A stretch of 56,546 bases of DNA, taken from Candidatus Amarobacter glycogenicus (GTDB taxonomy: Bacteria; Chloroflexota; Dehalococcoidia; Tepidiformales; Tepidiformaceae). The position numbers and the translations under genes are program-made. The DNA is taken from positions 1 to 56,546 of the forward strand of contig JADJZF010000016.1 in assembly GCA_016719395.1 (NCBI GenBank), in the 5' to 3' direction. This document shows positions 16,754-25,271 of the stretch, in pieces. The notes beneath the pieces were generated by a model. That model searched no databases. It was given only the letters and a program-made list of their open reading frames with translations, and was not told where the DNA came from. Each line of letters begins with the position of its first letter. The first letter of the stretch is position 1.

Positions 16754-17725
16754 ATGGCATCGAAGGCCGCCGCAATCGCCGAACGCAAGCGCGTCTTGCG
16801 TATTCTGATCATCGATTCAGACCTCGATGATGTGCGGCGCGTGCGTGAACACCTGGCTGCGGGCGGCGACTTCGTGACGCATGCTGCGCGCACCGTGGAC
16901 GAAGCGCGCACCCTGCTCGACGGCGGTCTGTTCGACGTCGCACTCGTAGACTCGGGGATCTGGACGAGCCAGGGCAGCGACCTCGCGAGGCACCTGCGGG
17001 AGCGCCGGAACGACGTGGCGGTCGTGCTCCTTACCAGTGACGAAAACGAGCGCGATGCACTGCCGGCATTGAAGCTGGGAGCGCACGACTTCATCAGCAA
17101 GTCGCACCTCGAAGAGGGCGGGCAACTGATCCTCCGGATCGAAGGCGCCTACGACGAAAACCGGAGCCTGCGCCGCCGCGATACGATGGTGCGGTGGCTT
17201 GAGCGAGAGGCCCGAACGGACCACCTGACCGGGCTTTACAACCGCCACGCTTTCGATGAACGGCTGCGCGAGGCGTGCCAGAAGGCACGAGAGGAACGAC
17301 GCCCGGTGACGCTCGTGATGGTCGACATCTGCGGGACCCGCATCGTCAATGAGGTTCACGGACACGATATCGGCGACGACATGATTCGAAGGGCGGCACT
17401 CGGCATAGCGCGCTGCATCCGCGGGGCGGACACGGCGGCCCGGATCGGCGGCGACGACTTCGGTATCATCATCCCGGATGGCGACCTGGCGCTCGGACGA
17501 CTCATCGCGCGGCGGATCGCCCAGGAAATCGAACGTCTCAATTCCAGCGAGTGGCTCGACCAGGTGCCGGTCACGCTCACGCTCGGCGTCGCCAGCGGCG
17601 TCAGTTGCGAACCCGGTGAGCTCTTCGCCGCCGCGGACCAGCAGTTGAGCGACCACAAGACGGTCAGGCCGATGATCTCCGTGCTTCGAATGCACGAGGA
17701 GTCGAACGGGCCGTTTGTGGCCTAG
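16754..17725 (+). CDS. Response regulator with GGDEF domain (diguanylate cyclase)
   Basis: Predicted phosphorylation-controlled c-di-GMP synthase, 323 aa. The receiver domain (about 14-130) has acidic DSD residues 21-23, phosphoacceptor Asp66 (ALVDSG) and Lys116 (ISKSH). The GGDEF domain (about 153-315) starts with DHLTGLYNRHAF. Its active loop reads GGDDF at 232-236, a conservative change from GGDEF or GGEEF, so activity is plausible but unproven. No product-inhibition RxxD stands five residues before the loop. The next gene, 13 bp on, encodes a degenerate GGDEF protein. No cognate kinase is adjacent. Confidence 0.88.
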   Translation: MASKAAAIAERKRVLRILIIDSDLDDVRRVREHLAAGGDFVTHAARTVDEARTLLDGGLFDVALVDSGIWTSQGSDLARHLRERRNDVAVVLLTSDENERDALPALKLGAHDFISKSHLEEGGQLILRIEGAYDENRSLRRRDTMVRWLEREARTDHLTGLYNRHAFDERLREACQKAREERRPVTLVMVDICGTRIVNEVHGHDIGDDMIRRAALGIARCIRGADTAARIGGDDFGIIIPDGDLALGRLIARRIAQEIERLNSSEWLDQVPVTLTLGVASGVSCEPGELFAAADQQLSDHKTVRPMISVLRMHEESNGPFVA

Positions 17726-17738
17726 GGGAAACAGGACG

Positions 17739-18314
17739 ATGTTCGGAAAACGCAAGACGCAGGAATCGACCACCGACGCCGAGCACATCATCGACGAACC
17801 GGAAGTCGATCCGGAGACCGGGCTGGTTGGCGCGGCTCGCTTTGAGGACGCGATCCAGAAAGAGATCGCGCGCGGCCTGCGCTACGGATCGAGCAGTGCG
17901 CTGGCGATCTTCGAAGTCGGAGTGGCGGAGCGCTCGGCCGGCGGCCCCATCCCGTCGCCCGCGAAGTTTGTCGCAAACGTGTTGCGCAAGGCGGCGCGCT
18001 CGTCGGACATCGTGGCGCGAGTTGCGCCGCAGTCGTTCGCGGTTCTCCTGGTGGAGGCTCGGGGCGAAGGTGCCAAACAATTCACCGAACGGGTGCGGAC
18101 GGGCATCGGATCGAATCCTTACGCCCGTCGGCAGGACGGCACCGGGCTCTTTGCCCGGGCGTGGGCCGGCGTTGCCGAGTGGGAGCCTGCATTCGACTCG
18201 GTCGGCGCATACGTCGGGGCCGCGCAGGGTTCGCTGGCGGCAACGTACCGCGGGTACGAAGCCGCCCAGGACTGGTACCGCGGCGAGGGCCTGAACAAGC
18301 CGTTCGTCGCCTGA
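17739..18314 (+). CDS. Degenerate GGDEF-domain protein
   Basis: The protein is 191 aa from ATG 17739. After a charged N terminus it has DPETGLVGAARFEDAIQKE, matching the start of a GGDEF domain (D-x-L-T-G-L-x-N-R-x-x-F). The layout then follows a GGDEF domain, but the active loop is replaced by APQSF (in RVAPQSFAVLLVEA). The metal-binding Asp in the first strand is also missing (AIFEVGVAER). It is therefore predicted to be catalytically dead and may bind or regulate the REC-GGDEF protein encoded just upstream. It ends 3 bp from the convergent nuclease gene. Confidence 0.6.
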   Translation: MFGKRKTQESTTDAEHIIDEPEVDPETGLVGAARFEDAIQKEIARGLRYGSSSALAIFEVGVAERSAGGPIPSPAKFVANVLRKAARSSDIVARVAPQSFAVLLVEARGEGAKQFTERVRTGIGSNPYARRQDGTGLFARAWAGVAEWEPAFDSVGAYVGAAQGSLAATYRGYEAAQDWYRGEGLNKPFVA

Positions 18315-18317
18315 ACC

Positions 18318-18866
18318 TTACCGGGGAGACCAGATGCCCCGTTGGGAGCCTCGAGCCACGGCCTGTGCCGCGGTGAAGCGCTCAACGTACTTCACGTCGG
18401 GCGGGAACGTGTCGACGACGGCAAGACCCTCCTCGAGGAGTACCTGGTTCACCAGGCGGCCGTCTTCCAGCCAGGCGTAGCGCAGGAGCCGCCGGTACTG
18501 GTCTTGCTCCGATATGTCCCGCTCGAGGCAGATTCGCTTCCCACTGACCAGACGGGTATTTCGCGCCGTCGCCTCCGGACCGAATGGCTGCACCGCCTGG
18601 CCCGGAGCCACGGTTTCCGGGGTGTCGATGCCGATGTAGCGGACAGGGACATCCGCGGCGCCGATCTCGAAGTCGACTCTGATCGTGTCGCCATCGACGA
18701 CATGGGCGACCTTCGCCCACTGGCAAACGACTTCCGGTGGAACGCCCGTCGTGGGCGAGTTCCCCGGCCCCGCCTGCGGGCCGTTGGCGCCATCGCCACA
18801 TCCAACGAGCACACCCGCGCAAGCCGCGACGATGAAGAGCGCGGGGGTTCTCACGCCGCCGAACAT
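18318..18866 (-). CDS. SNase-like thermonuclease, predicted lipoprotein
   Basis: Predicted Ca2+-dependent nuclease held on the outer face of the membrane, 182 aa. A signal peptide with lipobox VLVGC (Cys23) is followed by a Pro/Gly-rich linker. The SNase domain (about 50-180) keeps the active-site pattern: VVDGDTIRVDF, VRYIGIDTPET (Arg and Glu of the active site) and GKRICLERD with downstream Arg residues. This suggests use of extracellular DNA or RNA. The 117-bp gap to the ABC permease shows nothing clear. Confidence 0.9.
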   Translation of the reverse strand: MFGGVRTPALFIVAACAGVLVGCGDGANGPQAGPGNSPTTGVPPEVVCQWAKVAHVVDGDTIRVDFEIGAADVPVRYIGIDTPETVAPGQAVQPFGPEATARNTRLVSGKRICLERDISEQDQYRRLLRYAWLEDGRLVNQVLLEEGLAVVDTFPPDVKYVERFTAAQAVARGSQRGIWSPR

Positions 18867-18983
18867 AGCACTGAACAGCCCGGGCCTCGATACGCCGAAC
18901 GGCCAGGGATTCGCCTCAAAGAGGGCTGGGCCGTTCCGGAGAACATTTCCAGCGGCCTCGGTGCCGGGCCGGTGACAACGCCC

Positions 18984-20255
18984 TCACTCTGTGCGCAGTG
19001 CCTGTATGGGGTCCAGCCGGCTTGCGCGGAATGCCGGGTAACTCCCGCTGAGGGCGCCGATGCCAGCGGCAACACCGAATGCAACGAAGATGCTCCAGGG
19101 CTGGATCACGGTCGTCATGTCCTGGTCGGCAATCGTGCGGCCGTCGATGCCCATGGCGATGCCCACACCGATGGCAATGCCCAGCAATCCACCTCCGATG
19201 CAGAGCGCGAGCGCCTCGGTGACGAACTGGGTGACGATGTCTTTCGCCCGCGCGCCAACCGCCCGGCGAAGCCCAATCTCACGAGTCCGCTCAGTGACGC
19301 TGACGAGCATGATGTTCATCACTCCGATGCCGCCGACGATGAGCGAAATGCCGGCAATGCTGCCGAGGAGGATGGAGAGCGTGCGGCTCACCTGGGTGGA
19401 AGCGCCGAGGAGGTCCTCCTGGCTCTTCACCGTAAAGTCGGCCGTGGTCACCTCGTGACGCTGGATGAGGAAGGCTGTGACATCGGCAATGAGCCGGTCC
19501 TGGTTCGCGTTCGGCTGGGCCTGGAGGTTGATCTGGTTGACGCTGACCTGCCCGGAGGCGTTGCGGTTGAAGCCGATACGCGCCTGGATGGTCGAGACAG
19601 GGATGTACACGTACGCGTCCGCGGCGCCATCGCCGGAACCGCCTTTTTCCTGCATCACACCGATGACCGTGAAGTTCAGGTTCGTCGGGCCGACCGAGAT
19701 ACGGAGCTTCTGACCAACGGCGCTTCCATCCGGGAACAGCGTGGCCGCGATCTCCGAGCCGAGGACGATGTTCAATGTCTTCTTCGTGACATCGGCGTCG
19801 GTGATGAACGTCCCTTCCGCCACCTCGATGCCTCGGACGTCCGGATACCCCGGAGTGGTGCCGATCACGGTGACCTGCTGATTGCCCCCGGATGTGATGA
19901 CCTGGGCGATAGCGCTGATCTGTGGCGCGACTCCCTTCAGGCCGACGATGCCCGACTCAGCGAGCGCATCGGCATCGGCCTTGGTCAGCGTCTGGCCGCC
20001 TCCCGCGGCGCCTCGGGCGCCGCCGTTGGCGCTCCCGCCGGTGGCAGCCGGCTGGATGAAGATGAGGTCCTGGCCGAGGCCACGGATCTGATCCTGGACT
20101 CCCTTCTGCGCTCCCTGGCCAACGGCGATAAGCACGATCACGGAGCCGACGCCAATCACCATGCCCAGGGTCGTGAGGAGGCTTCGCAGCCCGTTCGCGG
20201 CGATGGCCCGGAAGGCGACGCGGAGAGCATCGAAGATGCTCACGAGACGGCCCAT
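18984..20255 (-). CDS. MacB/FtsX-type ABC transporter permease
   Basis: The protein is 423 aa. Topology is that of MacB-type permeases: an N-terminal membrane helix after DALRVAFRAIAANGLRSLLT, a large extracytoplasmic domain (about 55-290), then three membrane helices (about 295-405) with the FtsX pattern GGIGVMNIMLVSVTERTREIG. Third of three overlapping genes (adaptor, ATPase, permease); it overlaps the ATPase gene by 16 bp. Probable role is mechanotransmission-type export of a lipid, peptide or drug. In a single-membrane cell no TolC partner is expected, and none is encoded here. Confidence 0.93.
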   Translation of the reverse strand: MGRLVSIFDALRVAFRAIAANGLRSLLTTLGMVIGVGSVIVLIAVGQGAQKGVQDQIRGLGQDLIFIQPAATGGSANGGARGAAGGGQTLTKADADALAESGIVGLKGVAPQISAIAQVITSGGNQQVTVIGTTPGYPDVRGIEVAEGTFITDADVTKKTLNIVLGSEIAATLFPDGSAVGQKLRISVGPTNLNFTVIGVMQEKGGSGDGAADAYVYIPVSTIQARIGFNRNASGQVSVNQINLQAQPNANQDRLIADVTAFLIQRHEVTTADFTVKSQEDLLGASTQVSRTLSILLGSIAGISLIVGGIGVMNIMLVSVTERTREIGLRRAVGARAKDIVTQFVTEALALCIGGGLLGIAIGVGIAMGIDGRTIADQDMTTVIQPWSIFVAFGVAAGIGALSGSYPAFRASRLDPIQALRTE

Positions 20256-20929
20256 ACCGGGCGGCGCGTGTCTTCAACGATCTTGCCGTCACGCATCCGC
20301 ACCACGCGTTCAGCATGGTCGGCGACAGACTGTTCGTGGGTGACGAGAATGACCGTGATGCCGTGTTCGCGCACGAGGCTTGCAAGGATTCCCATGACCT
20401 CCTCACCCGTGCGGGTATCAAGCGCACCGGTCGGCTCATCGGCGAGGATGACTCTCGGGTTGACAACGAGGGTCCGGGCGATGGCAACGCGCTGTTGCTG
20501 ACCGCCCGACATCTCGGTGGGCTTGTGTTTCATCCGGTCACCGAGTCCCACCGCGACAAGTGCCTGCTTTGCCCGGACGCGGCGGTTCTTCACCTTCCGG
20601 TAGACCAGCGGAAGCTCCACCTGTTCGATGGCGTTCATCCGGGGGAGCAGGTTGTACTGCTGGAAAACGAACCCGAAGACGCCGGCCCTCAATCGGGTGC
20701 GGCTGTCGTCGTCCATCTTGCCGACGTCGTGACCCTCGAAGTAGTACTTGCCGCCCGTGGGGCGATCGAGGCAGCCAAGGACGTTCATCATGGTGCTCTT
20801 GCCGGAGCCCGAGGCCCCCATGATGGCGATGAATTCGCCGCGCTGGATCTCGAGGTCTACCCCATCGAGCGCGGCGACGACCTCGGTGCCCGTCCGATAG
20901 TGACGGCTTAAGTTCTCCAACCGGATCAC
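20240..20929 (-). CDS. MacB/LolD-type ABC transporter ATPase
   Basis: Nucleotide-binding subunit, 229 aa. Walker A GASGSGKS near residues 38-45, Q-loop FVFQQYNLLPRM, signature LSGG-equivalent MSGGQQQR, Walker B VILADEPTGALD and H-loop LVTHE are all intact. The phrase ADEPTGALD is typical of the MacB/LolD branch. The GTG start at 20929 overlaps the adaptor stop (GTGA), so synthesis of adaptor and ATPase is likely coupled. Confidence 0.95.
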   Translation of the reverse strand: MIRLENLSRHYRTGTEVVAALDGVDLEIQRGEFIAIMGASGSGKSTMMNVLGCLDRPTGGKYYFEGHDVGKMDDDSRTRLRAGVFGFVFQQYNLLPRMNAIEQVELPLVYRKVKNRRVRAKQALVAVGLGDRMKHKPTEMSGGQQQRVAIARTLVVNPRVILADEPTGALDTRTGEEVMGILASLVREHGITVILVTHEQSVADHAERVVRMRDGKIVEDTRRPVWAVS

Positions 20930-22917
20930 CTCACACCGCCAGTGGCGCCGGTGCCCCCGCCACCAGTTGCACCAGGCGGTCCGCCCTGGAACCCGCCCTG
21001 CTGAGGGTTAGTCTGCACCGCCGTGGTGGATGTCGCGGCGGTGGTTGTCCCGACGACCACGACTTCGCCTTCCGTGAGGCCGGAGGTGACGATGGTGTTG
21101 GTACCGTCAGTCGCCCCGGTCTGGATGACCCGTGCTTCAGTGGTGCCGTCCTCCTTCTTCACCGTGACGGACTTCGCGGTACCGACGCTCCGAATAGCTG
21201 TGCTCGGAATGAGGAGGACGTTTTCGGAGATGCTTTTGAGGATCGTGACACTGGCGTTCATGCCAGGCGTCGGAAGGGGTGCAGTGAGGAGAGCCTGCAA
21301 GATCCCGCTCGCCCCACCCTGGCCCGCGCCTTGCTGTCCTGTCGGGCCACTGCCAGTAACGCCGGGAGTGCGCTGGGGGCCAGCGCCACCGGCCCCTGGA
21401 GTCCGATTCGCATTCGGCCCCGCCGCACCGGGCGTGCCACTGGCGGCTCCGGGGGCGCCACCAGTCCCGGTTCGCGCCCCTCGCGTGATCCCGGTCAGGC
21501 GTGCGAGCGCCTGGGATGCACCCTGCTGGGTTGCCGGGTCGCTGAGCTGTGCGGACGAAAGGATCTCGGCCTGGACCTGGTAGCTGACGACGCCCTGCGT
21601 GGTCGTCGGCGTGGGGTTCACGGCCGTGATCCGGACCACATAGGTGTACCCACTGAGCGCATCGAAAGTTGCCGTACCGTACTGCCCTGCGGCGAGGCCG
21701 ACGAAGTCCGCTTCCTGGACGGAGATGTCGATGCGCATTGCGTCGGTGTTGGTGATTGTGAACGCGGCCGTCGAGGCTGACACGTTGTCGCCCACGGCGA
21801 TGCCAACGGCAGTGATCGTGCCCGAGAACGGCGCCTTGAGGACGACCGCATCAACCGCGGACTTGGCCGTATCGTAGGCGAGTTGGGCCGACCTCACGGC
21901 ATCTTGCTGCTGCGCGACGGTGATGGCGTCAGCACCTTTCACCAGGTCTTCGTACTTCTGTTGAGCCGCGAGGACCGATGCGTTCGCCGAGGTGACTGAC
22001 GACTGAAGCTGTTGCTGTTCGAGTGCCGACTTTGGTTGATCGAGGGCTGCGCGCTTGTCGGTGGCCGTAACAAGCGACTTCTCCGCATTGGTCACGCTCA
22101 CCAGCGAGTTGTTGTAGCTGTTGTTCGCCGAAACAAACGAACTGGCAGCTGAACCGACGGCAGCGGTCGCGGGAGTCCGAATCTCGGCCACGAGCGAGTC
22201 GATCTTGAATTGCGTCAGCGGAAGGTCGGTCTGGTAGCAGGCTTCGACCAGCCGGTTGTCGGTGCTGCAGTAGCCGCGCTGCGCCGAAATGAGCGAGATC
22301 CAGGCGCTCTGTACCTGGTTCTTCGCACTGGTCAGACTCTGTTCAGCCGTGGCGACGGCTGCGTCGGCGCTGACGATTGCGTCGGCGTCGGCCCCAGGCT
22401 GGGCCTTCCGCAGGTTCTCTTCGGCGTTCGCCAACTGCACCATGGCGGTCGCAATAGATGCCTGGGCCGTCGCCAGTTCGCTGACTGTCGCAGGTTCCAG
22501 AAGATCCCCGAGCTTCAACTGGGCCGACGAGAGTGAGATCTGGGCCGACTCGAGCTTGCGCTGAAGGTCGGTCGAATCCAGAGTCGCGAGCACCTGACCG
22601 GCCTCGACCCTTTCACCCAATTTTGCGGTGATGGAGGTGACCTTCGCCGACGTGGAGAATGTCAGCTTCGACGTCAGCGTCGAAGCCGCCGTGCCGGTCG
22701 TGCTGAGCGTCGTCGTCAGTGTGCCGAGTGCGGCAGTCGAAGTCTGCTGCTCCGTGACCTGGGCGACCTGGGCCTCGCCACGCAGGAAGAAGTACCAGTA
22801 GCCGCCGGCAACCGCCCCTGCCAGGATGACCAGACCGGCCAAGAGTCCGAGCTTGCGGCGCAGCCAAGAGCCTTCTTCGTCGAAGTCGCCACTAAGCGGC
22901 GACGAGAATTCGGTCAC
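20926..22917 (-). CDS. MacA/HlyD-type adaptor with a low-complexity insertion
   Basis: Membrane-fusion-type adaptor, 663 aa. Start is GTG at 22917, because GGAGG lies five bases upstream on the minus strand; the ORF extends further but without support. Membrane anchor about 23-43, lipoyl half-motif (AKLGERVEAGQVLATLDST), long coiled-coil hairpin about 116-356, second lipoyl half (LKAPFSGTITAVGIAVGDNV), then a beta barrel. Oddities: two Cys (217 and 227) near the tip of the hairpin, a Gly/Ala/Pro/Thr-rich insertion at about 477-537, and a Gly-rich tail from about 632. The family is usually 350-450 aa, so these additions explain much of the extra length. Confidence 0.88.
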   Translation of the reverse strand: MTEFSSPLSGDFDEEGSWLRRKLGLLAGLVILAGAVAGGYWYFFLRGEAQVAQVTEQQTSTAALGTLTTTLSTTGTAASTLTSKLTFSTSAKVTSITAKLGERVEAGQVLATLDSTDLQRKLESAQISLSSAQLKLGDLLEPATVSELATAQASIATAMVQLANAEENLRKAQPGADADAIVSADAAVATAEQSLTSAKNQVQSAWISLISAQRGYCSTDNRLVEACYQTDLPLTQFKIDSLVAEIRTPATAAVGSAASSFVSANNSYNNSLVSVTNAEKSLVTATDKRAALDQPKSALEQQQLQSSVTSANASVLAAQQKYEDLVKGADAITVAQQQDAVRSAQLAYDTAKSAVDAVVLKAPFSGTITAVGIAVGDNVSASTAAFTITNTDAMRIDISVQEADFVGLAAGQYGTATFDALSGYTYVVRITAVNPTPTTTQGVVSYQVQAEILSSAQLSDPATQQGASQALARLTGITRGARTGTGGAPGAASGTPGAAGPNANRTPGAGGAGPQRTPGVTGSGPTGQQGAGQGGASGILQALLTAPLPTPGMNASVTILKSISENVLLIPSTAIRSVGTAKSVTVKKEDGTTEARVIQTGATDGTNTIVTSGLTEGEVVVVGTTTAATSTTAVQTNPQQGGFQGGPPGATGGGGTGATGGVR

Positions 22918-22980
22918 AGGATCCTCCGTGCGGCTCGGACGGCCTCCGGGCCATCTCTCCACGCCGTATTGCACAGGCGG

Positions 22981-23000
22981 ATGCTGAGAGCATGCTGAGA
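22981..23000 (-). promoter_or_regulatory. Direct-repeat operator upstream of the exporter genes
   Basis: ATGCTGAGA occurs at 22981-22989 and again at 22992-23000, an 11-bp period. On the minus strand, facing the adaptor gene, each copy reads TCTCAGCAT. Tandem half-sites one helical turn apart are the usual binding pattern of OmpR/PhoB regulators. The adaptor start is 64 bp downstream. A related repeat precedes the divergent response regulator gene. Confidence 0.55.
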
Positions 23001-23064
23001 ATTCACCGGGAGAATCTCGCGGGATTGGTTCCGGCCGACCGGAAAGCACGCTCCTCCCAGCGGT

Positions 23065-23083
23065 TTCTCAGGGACTTCTAAGG
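23065..23083 (+). promoter_or_regulatory. Direct-repeat operator upstream of the first response regulator
   Basis: TTCTCAGG (23065-23072) and TTCTAAGG (23076-23083), an 11-bp period and the same half-site family as the minus-strand repeat at 22981-23000. CAGAAT at 23093-23098 is a weak -10 candidate. Autoregulation by the regulator encoded at 23142 is the natural inference. Confidence 0.55.
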
Positions 23084-23141
23084 AAAGTCCAACAGAATCG
23101 GGTCAAACTGGAACGAGCCTGTCCCGACAGGGGGATGATCA

Positions 23142-23864
23142 TTGGCATCGATTTCCGAAGGTGGCGGCCGGCACGGAGAACCGGCTGCCCGGGTGCTCGT
23201 AGTTGACGACGAAGAACCGATTACCGACCTGGTAGCCACGGCCTTGAGGTATGAAGGCTTCGATGTTGCCACGGCCGAGGCCGGGAGGGATGCGCTCACC
23301 CGTATCCGGACGTACCGGCCGGACGTTGTTGTCCTCGACGTCATGCTTCCGGATATCGATGGGTTCGAAGTCATCAGGCGAATGACGGCCGAAGGCCTGC
23401 GGGTGCCGGTCCTGTTCCTGACTGCCCGGGACACCACAGAAGACCGGGTCCACGGGCTGACCCTGGGCGCAGACGACTATATCTGCAAGCCCTTCAGCCT
23501 CGCCGAACTGGTCGCGCGGGTACGAGTCGCGCTGCGGCGCGGGCAGCGCCTGGGCGAGGGCGACGACCTTCGATTCGCAAACCTGGAAATGGACACCGAG
23601 ACGATGGAAGTCCGCCGGGGGGACCGCATCATCGACCTGACTCCGACCGAGTTCAAACTCCTGAGGTACCTGCTCCTCAACGCCCGGCGCGTGCTCTCCA
23701 AGGAGCAAATCATCGACCACGTTTGGAACTATGACTTCAACGGCGACGCGCGAATCGTCGAAACCTACGTGAGCTACTTGCGGCGCAAGGTCGATACTGG
23801 CGAATCTCCCCTCATCCACACGGTGCGGGGCTTCGGCTACTCGCTGAGACTGGCAAGGGAATGA
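23142..23864 (+). CDS. OmpR/PhoB-family response regulator (first pair)
   Basis: DNA-binding response regulator, 240 aa. The receiver domain (about 17-130) has the acidic pocket VDDEE, phosphoacceptor Asp66 (VVLDVMLPD) and Lys116 (CKPFS). The winged-helix domain (about 145-237) contains LTPTEFKLLRYLLLNARRVL and ETYVSYLRRKVD. Start is TTG at 23142 with a GGGGGAT ribosome site about 6 nt upstream. Divergent from the ABC exporter with a 224-bp gap holding two direct-repeat operators, so control of the exporter is likely. The kinase gene follows with an ATGA overlap but is damaged. Confidence 0.92.
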   Translation: MASISEGGGRHGEPAARVLVVDDEEPITDLVATALRYEGFDVATAEAGRDALTRIRTYRPDVVVLDVMLPDIDGFEVIRRMTAEGLRVPVLFLTARDTTEDRVHGLTLGADDYICKPFSLAELVARVRVALRRGQRLGEGDDLRFANLEMDTETMEVRRGDRIIDLTPTEFKLLRYLLLNARRVLSKEQIIDHVWNYDFNGDARIVETYVSYLRRKVDTGESPLIHTVRGFGYSLRLARE

Positions 23865-25248
23865 CGCGCTTCTCCCTCCGAACGCGCCTGATGGTCGGCC
23901 TCATCGCGGTCGTGGCGGTCGGCCTCGGGGTGTCCGAGGTGGCGACCTATTACTCGGTCCGCTCGTTCATGCTCAAGCGCGTCGATGAACAGGTTGCGGC
24001 CGCCAGGGGGCCGGCCATCGGCAGACTGCTGGTTGGGGACCGATTCTTCGCCCCTGCGCCACCTTTGGACACCGGGCCATCCGCGCCGGAGGGGCTCGCC
24101 CCTGCCGATAGCGATCCCGGGTCGACAGCGCTTACGACAGATGGCACACCAGAAGCGCGCGGGGAGCGAGGGGGCGGACAGCCAAGAGGGGCCCCCCAGA
24201 ACTTCACTGCGAGCCTTCCCCCCGGCACATACGCGGAGGTCCGGTTCGCGGAGGCGGCGCCGCGGGCGACATCGTTCGGCTTCGATGAGACCTACCCCAT
24301 CCCGGCGCTCCCCCAGGATGTCGAATCACTCGCGAACGGCGGGATCCTGACGGTGGACGCCGTCGATTCGAACGAGCACTTCCGCGTCAGTGTGACGACT
24401 GCCGCCGATGGTGAGGCAGTATTGCTGGTCGCAGTCCCGATGACCGAGTTCGACACGACTATGGACCAGCTGCAGCTGATCGGCGCCGGAGTGACCGCGG
24501 GCGTGCTCCTGCTGCTCGCAGGCCTCGCGTTCTGGCTGGTCCGGCTTGGGTTGCGGCCGCTGGATGAATTCGCGGTGACAGCCGCGAATGTGGCAGCGGG
24601 AGACATGTCCCAGCGGATGGCAGTCGGGAATCCTCGCACGGAAATTGGCCGACTGGGCACCGCGATGAACGAGATGCTCGAAGACCTGGAGGAGGCCTTT
24701 CGCCGCAGGGAACGGTCCGAGGAGCAGCTTCGGCGCTTCCTCGCAGACGCCTCGCACGAATTGCGGACGCCGCTTACATCGATCCGCGGCTACGCCGAGC
24801 TCTTCGGACGCGGTGCGCAGGCACGTCCCGAAGACCTCGAGAAGGTAATGAACCGCATCACCCAGCAGTCCGAACGCATGAGCCATATCGTGGAGGACCT
24901 GCTCCTGCTCGCGAGGCTGGACGGCGACCGCCCGCTCGAACGTGAGTGTGTGGATATCACGGCAATCGCCGGCGACGTCGTGGAAGACGCCCGTCATCGC
25001 CAGCCCGAACGGTTGATCCGGTTCGCCGCGCCGGGACCGGTGGTCGTCGATCAAAGACCAGGACCGCGGCCACGTATTCGAGCCGTTCTACCGGGCGTCC
25101 GCCGGGAGAGGACGAGACCGCGGTGGATCCGGGCTGGGGCTGGCCATCGTTAAAGCGATCGTCGAAGCCCACGATGGCTCCGTCTCGGTCGAAGCGGCAG
25201 AACCGCAAGGGGCGGCGTTCGCCGTTAGACTGCCGGCGGCCGGATGAC
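23861..25248 (+). pseudogene. Sensor histidine kinase with internal deletion of the ATPase domain
   Basis: N-terminal membrane helix (about 8-28), extracytoplasmic domain (about 30-200) rich in Pro/Ala/Gly, second helix (about 206-226), HAMP (about 227-280) and HisKA with His299 in DASHELRTPL are intact. After PGPVVVD (Asp397, bases 25049-25051) the frame is lost. The next recognisable piece, KDQDRGHVFEPFYRAS, then GGSGLGLAIVKAIVEAHDGS, lies in another frame and ends at 25248. Compared with the intact kinase at 26372, about 48 residues including the N-box Asn and the first Gly box are missing. The 430-aa ORF ending at 25153 has an unrelated tail. As written it cannot bind ATP. Either a real deletion or a collapsed assembly. 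Confidence 0.85.
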
Positions 25249-25271
25249 GCCGACGCCCCAGCAGTCCCACA

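Noticed and set aside
18342..20501. 719-aa open frame on the plus strand opposite the nuclease, permease and ATPase genes
   Set aside because: Antisense shadow in GC-rich DNA. Composition is dominated by Asp, Arg, Gly and His, with no domain, while the minus-strand genes have full motifs.
22918..23049. N-terminal extension of the adaptor to 23049
   Set aside because: Composition is non-coding, it covers a direct-repeat operator, and GTG 22917 has a proper GGAGG.
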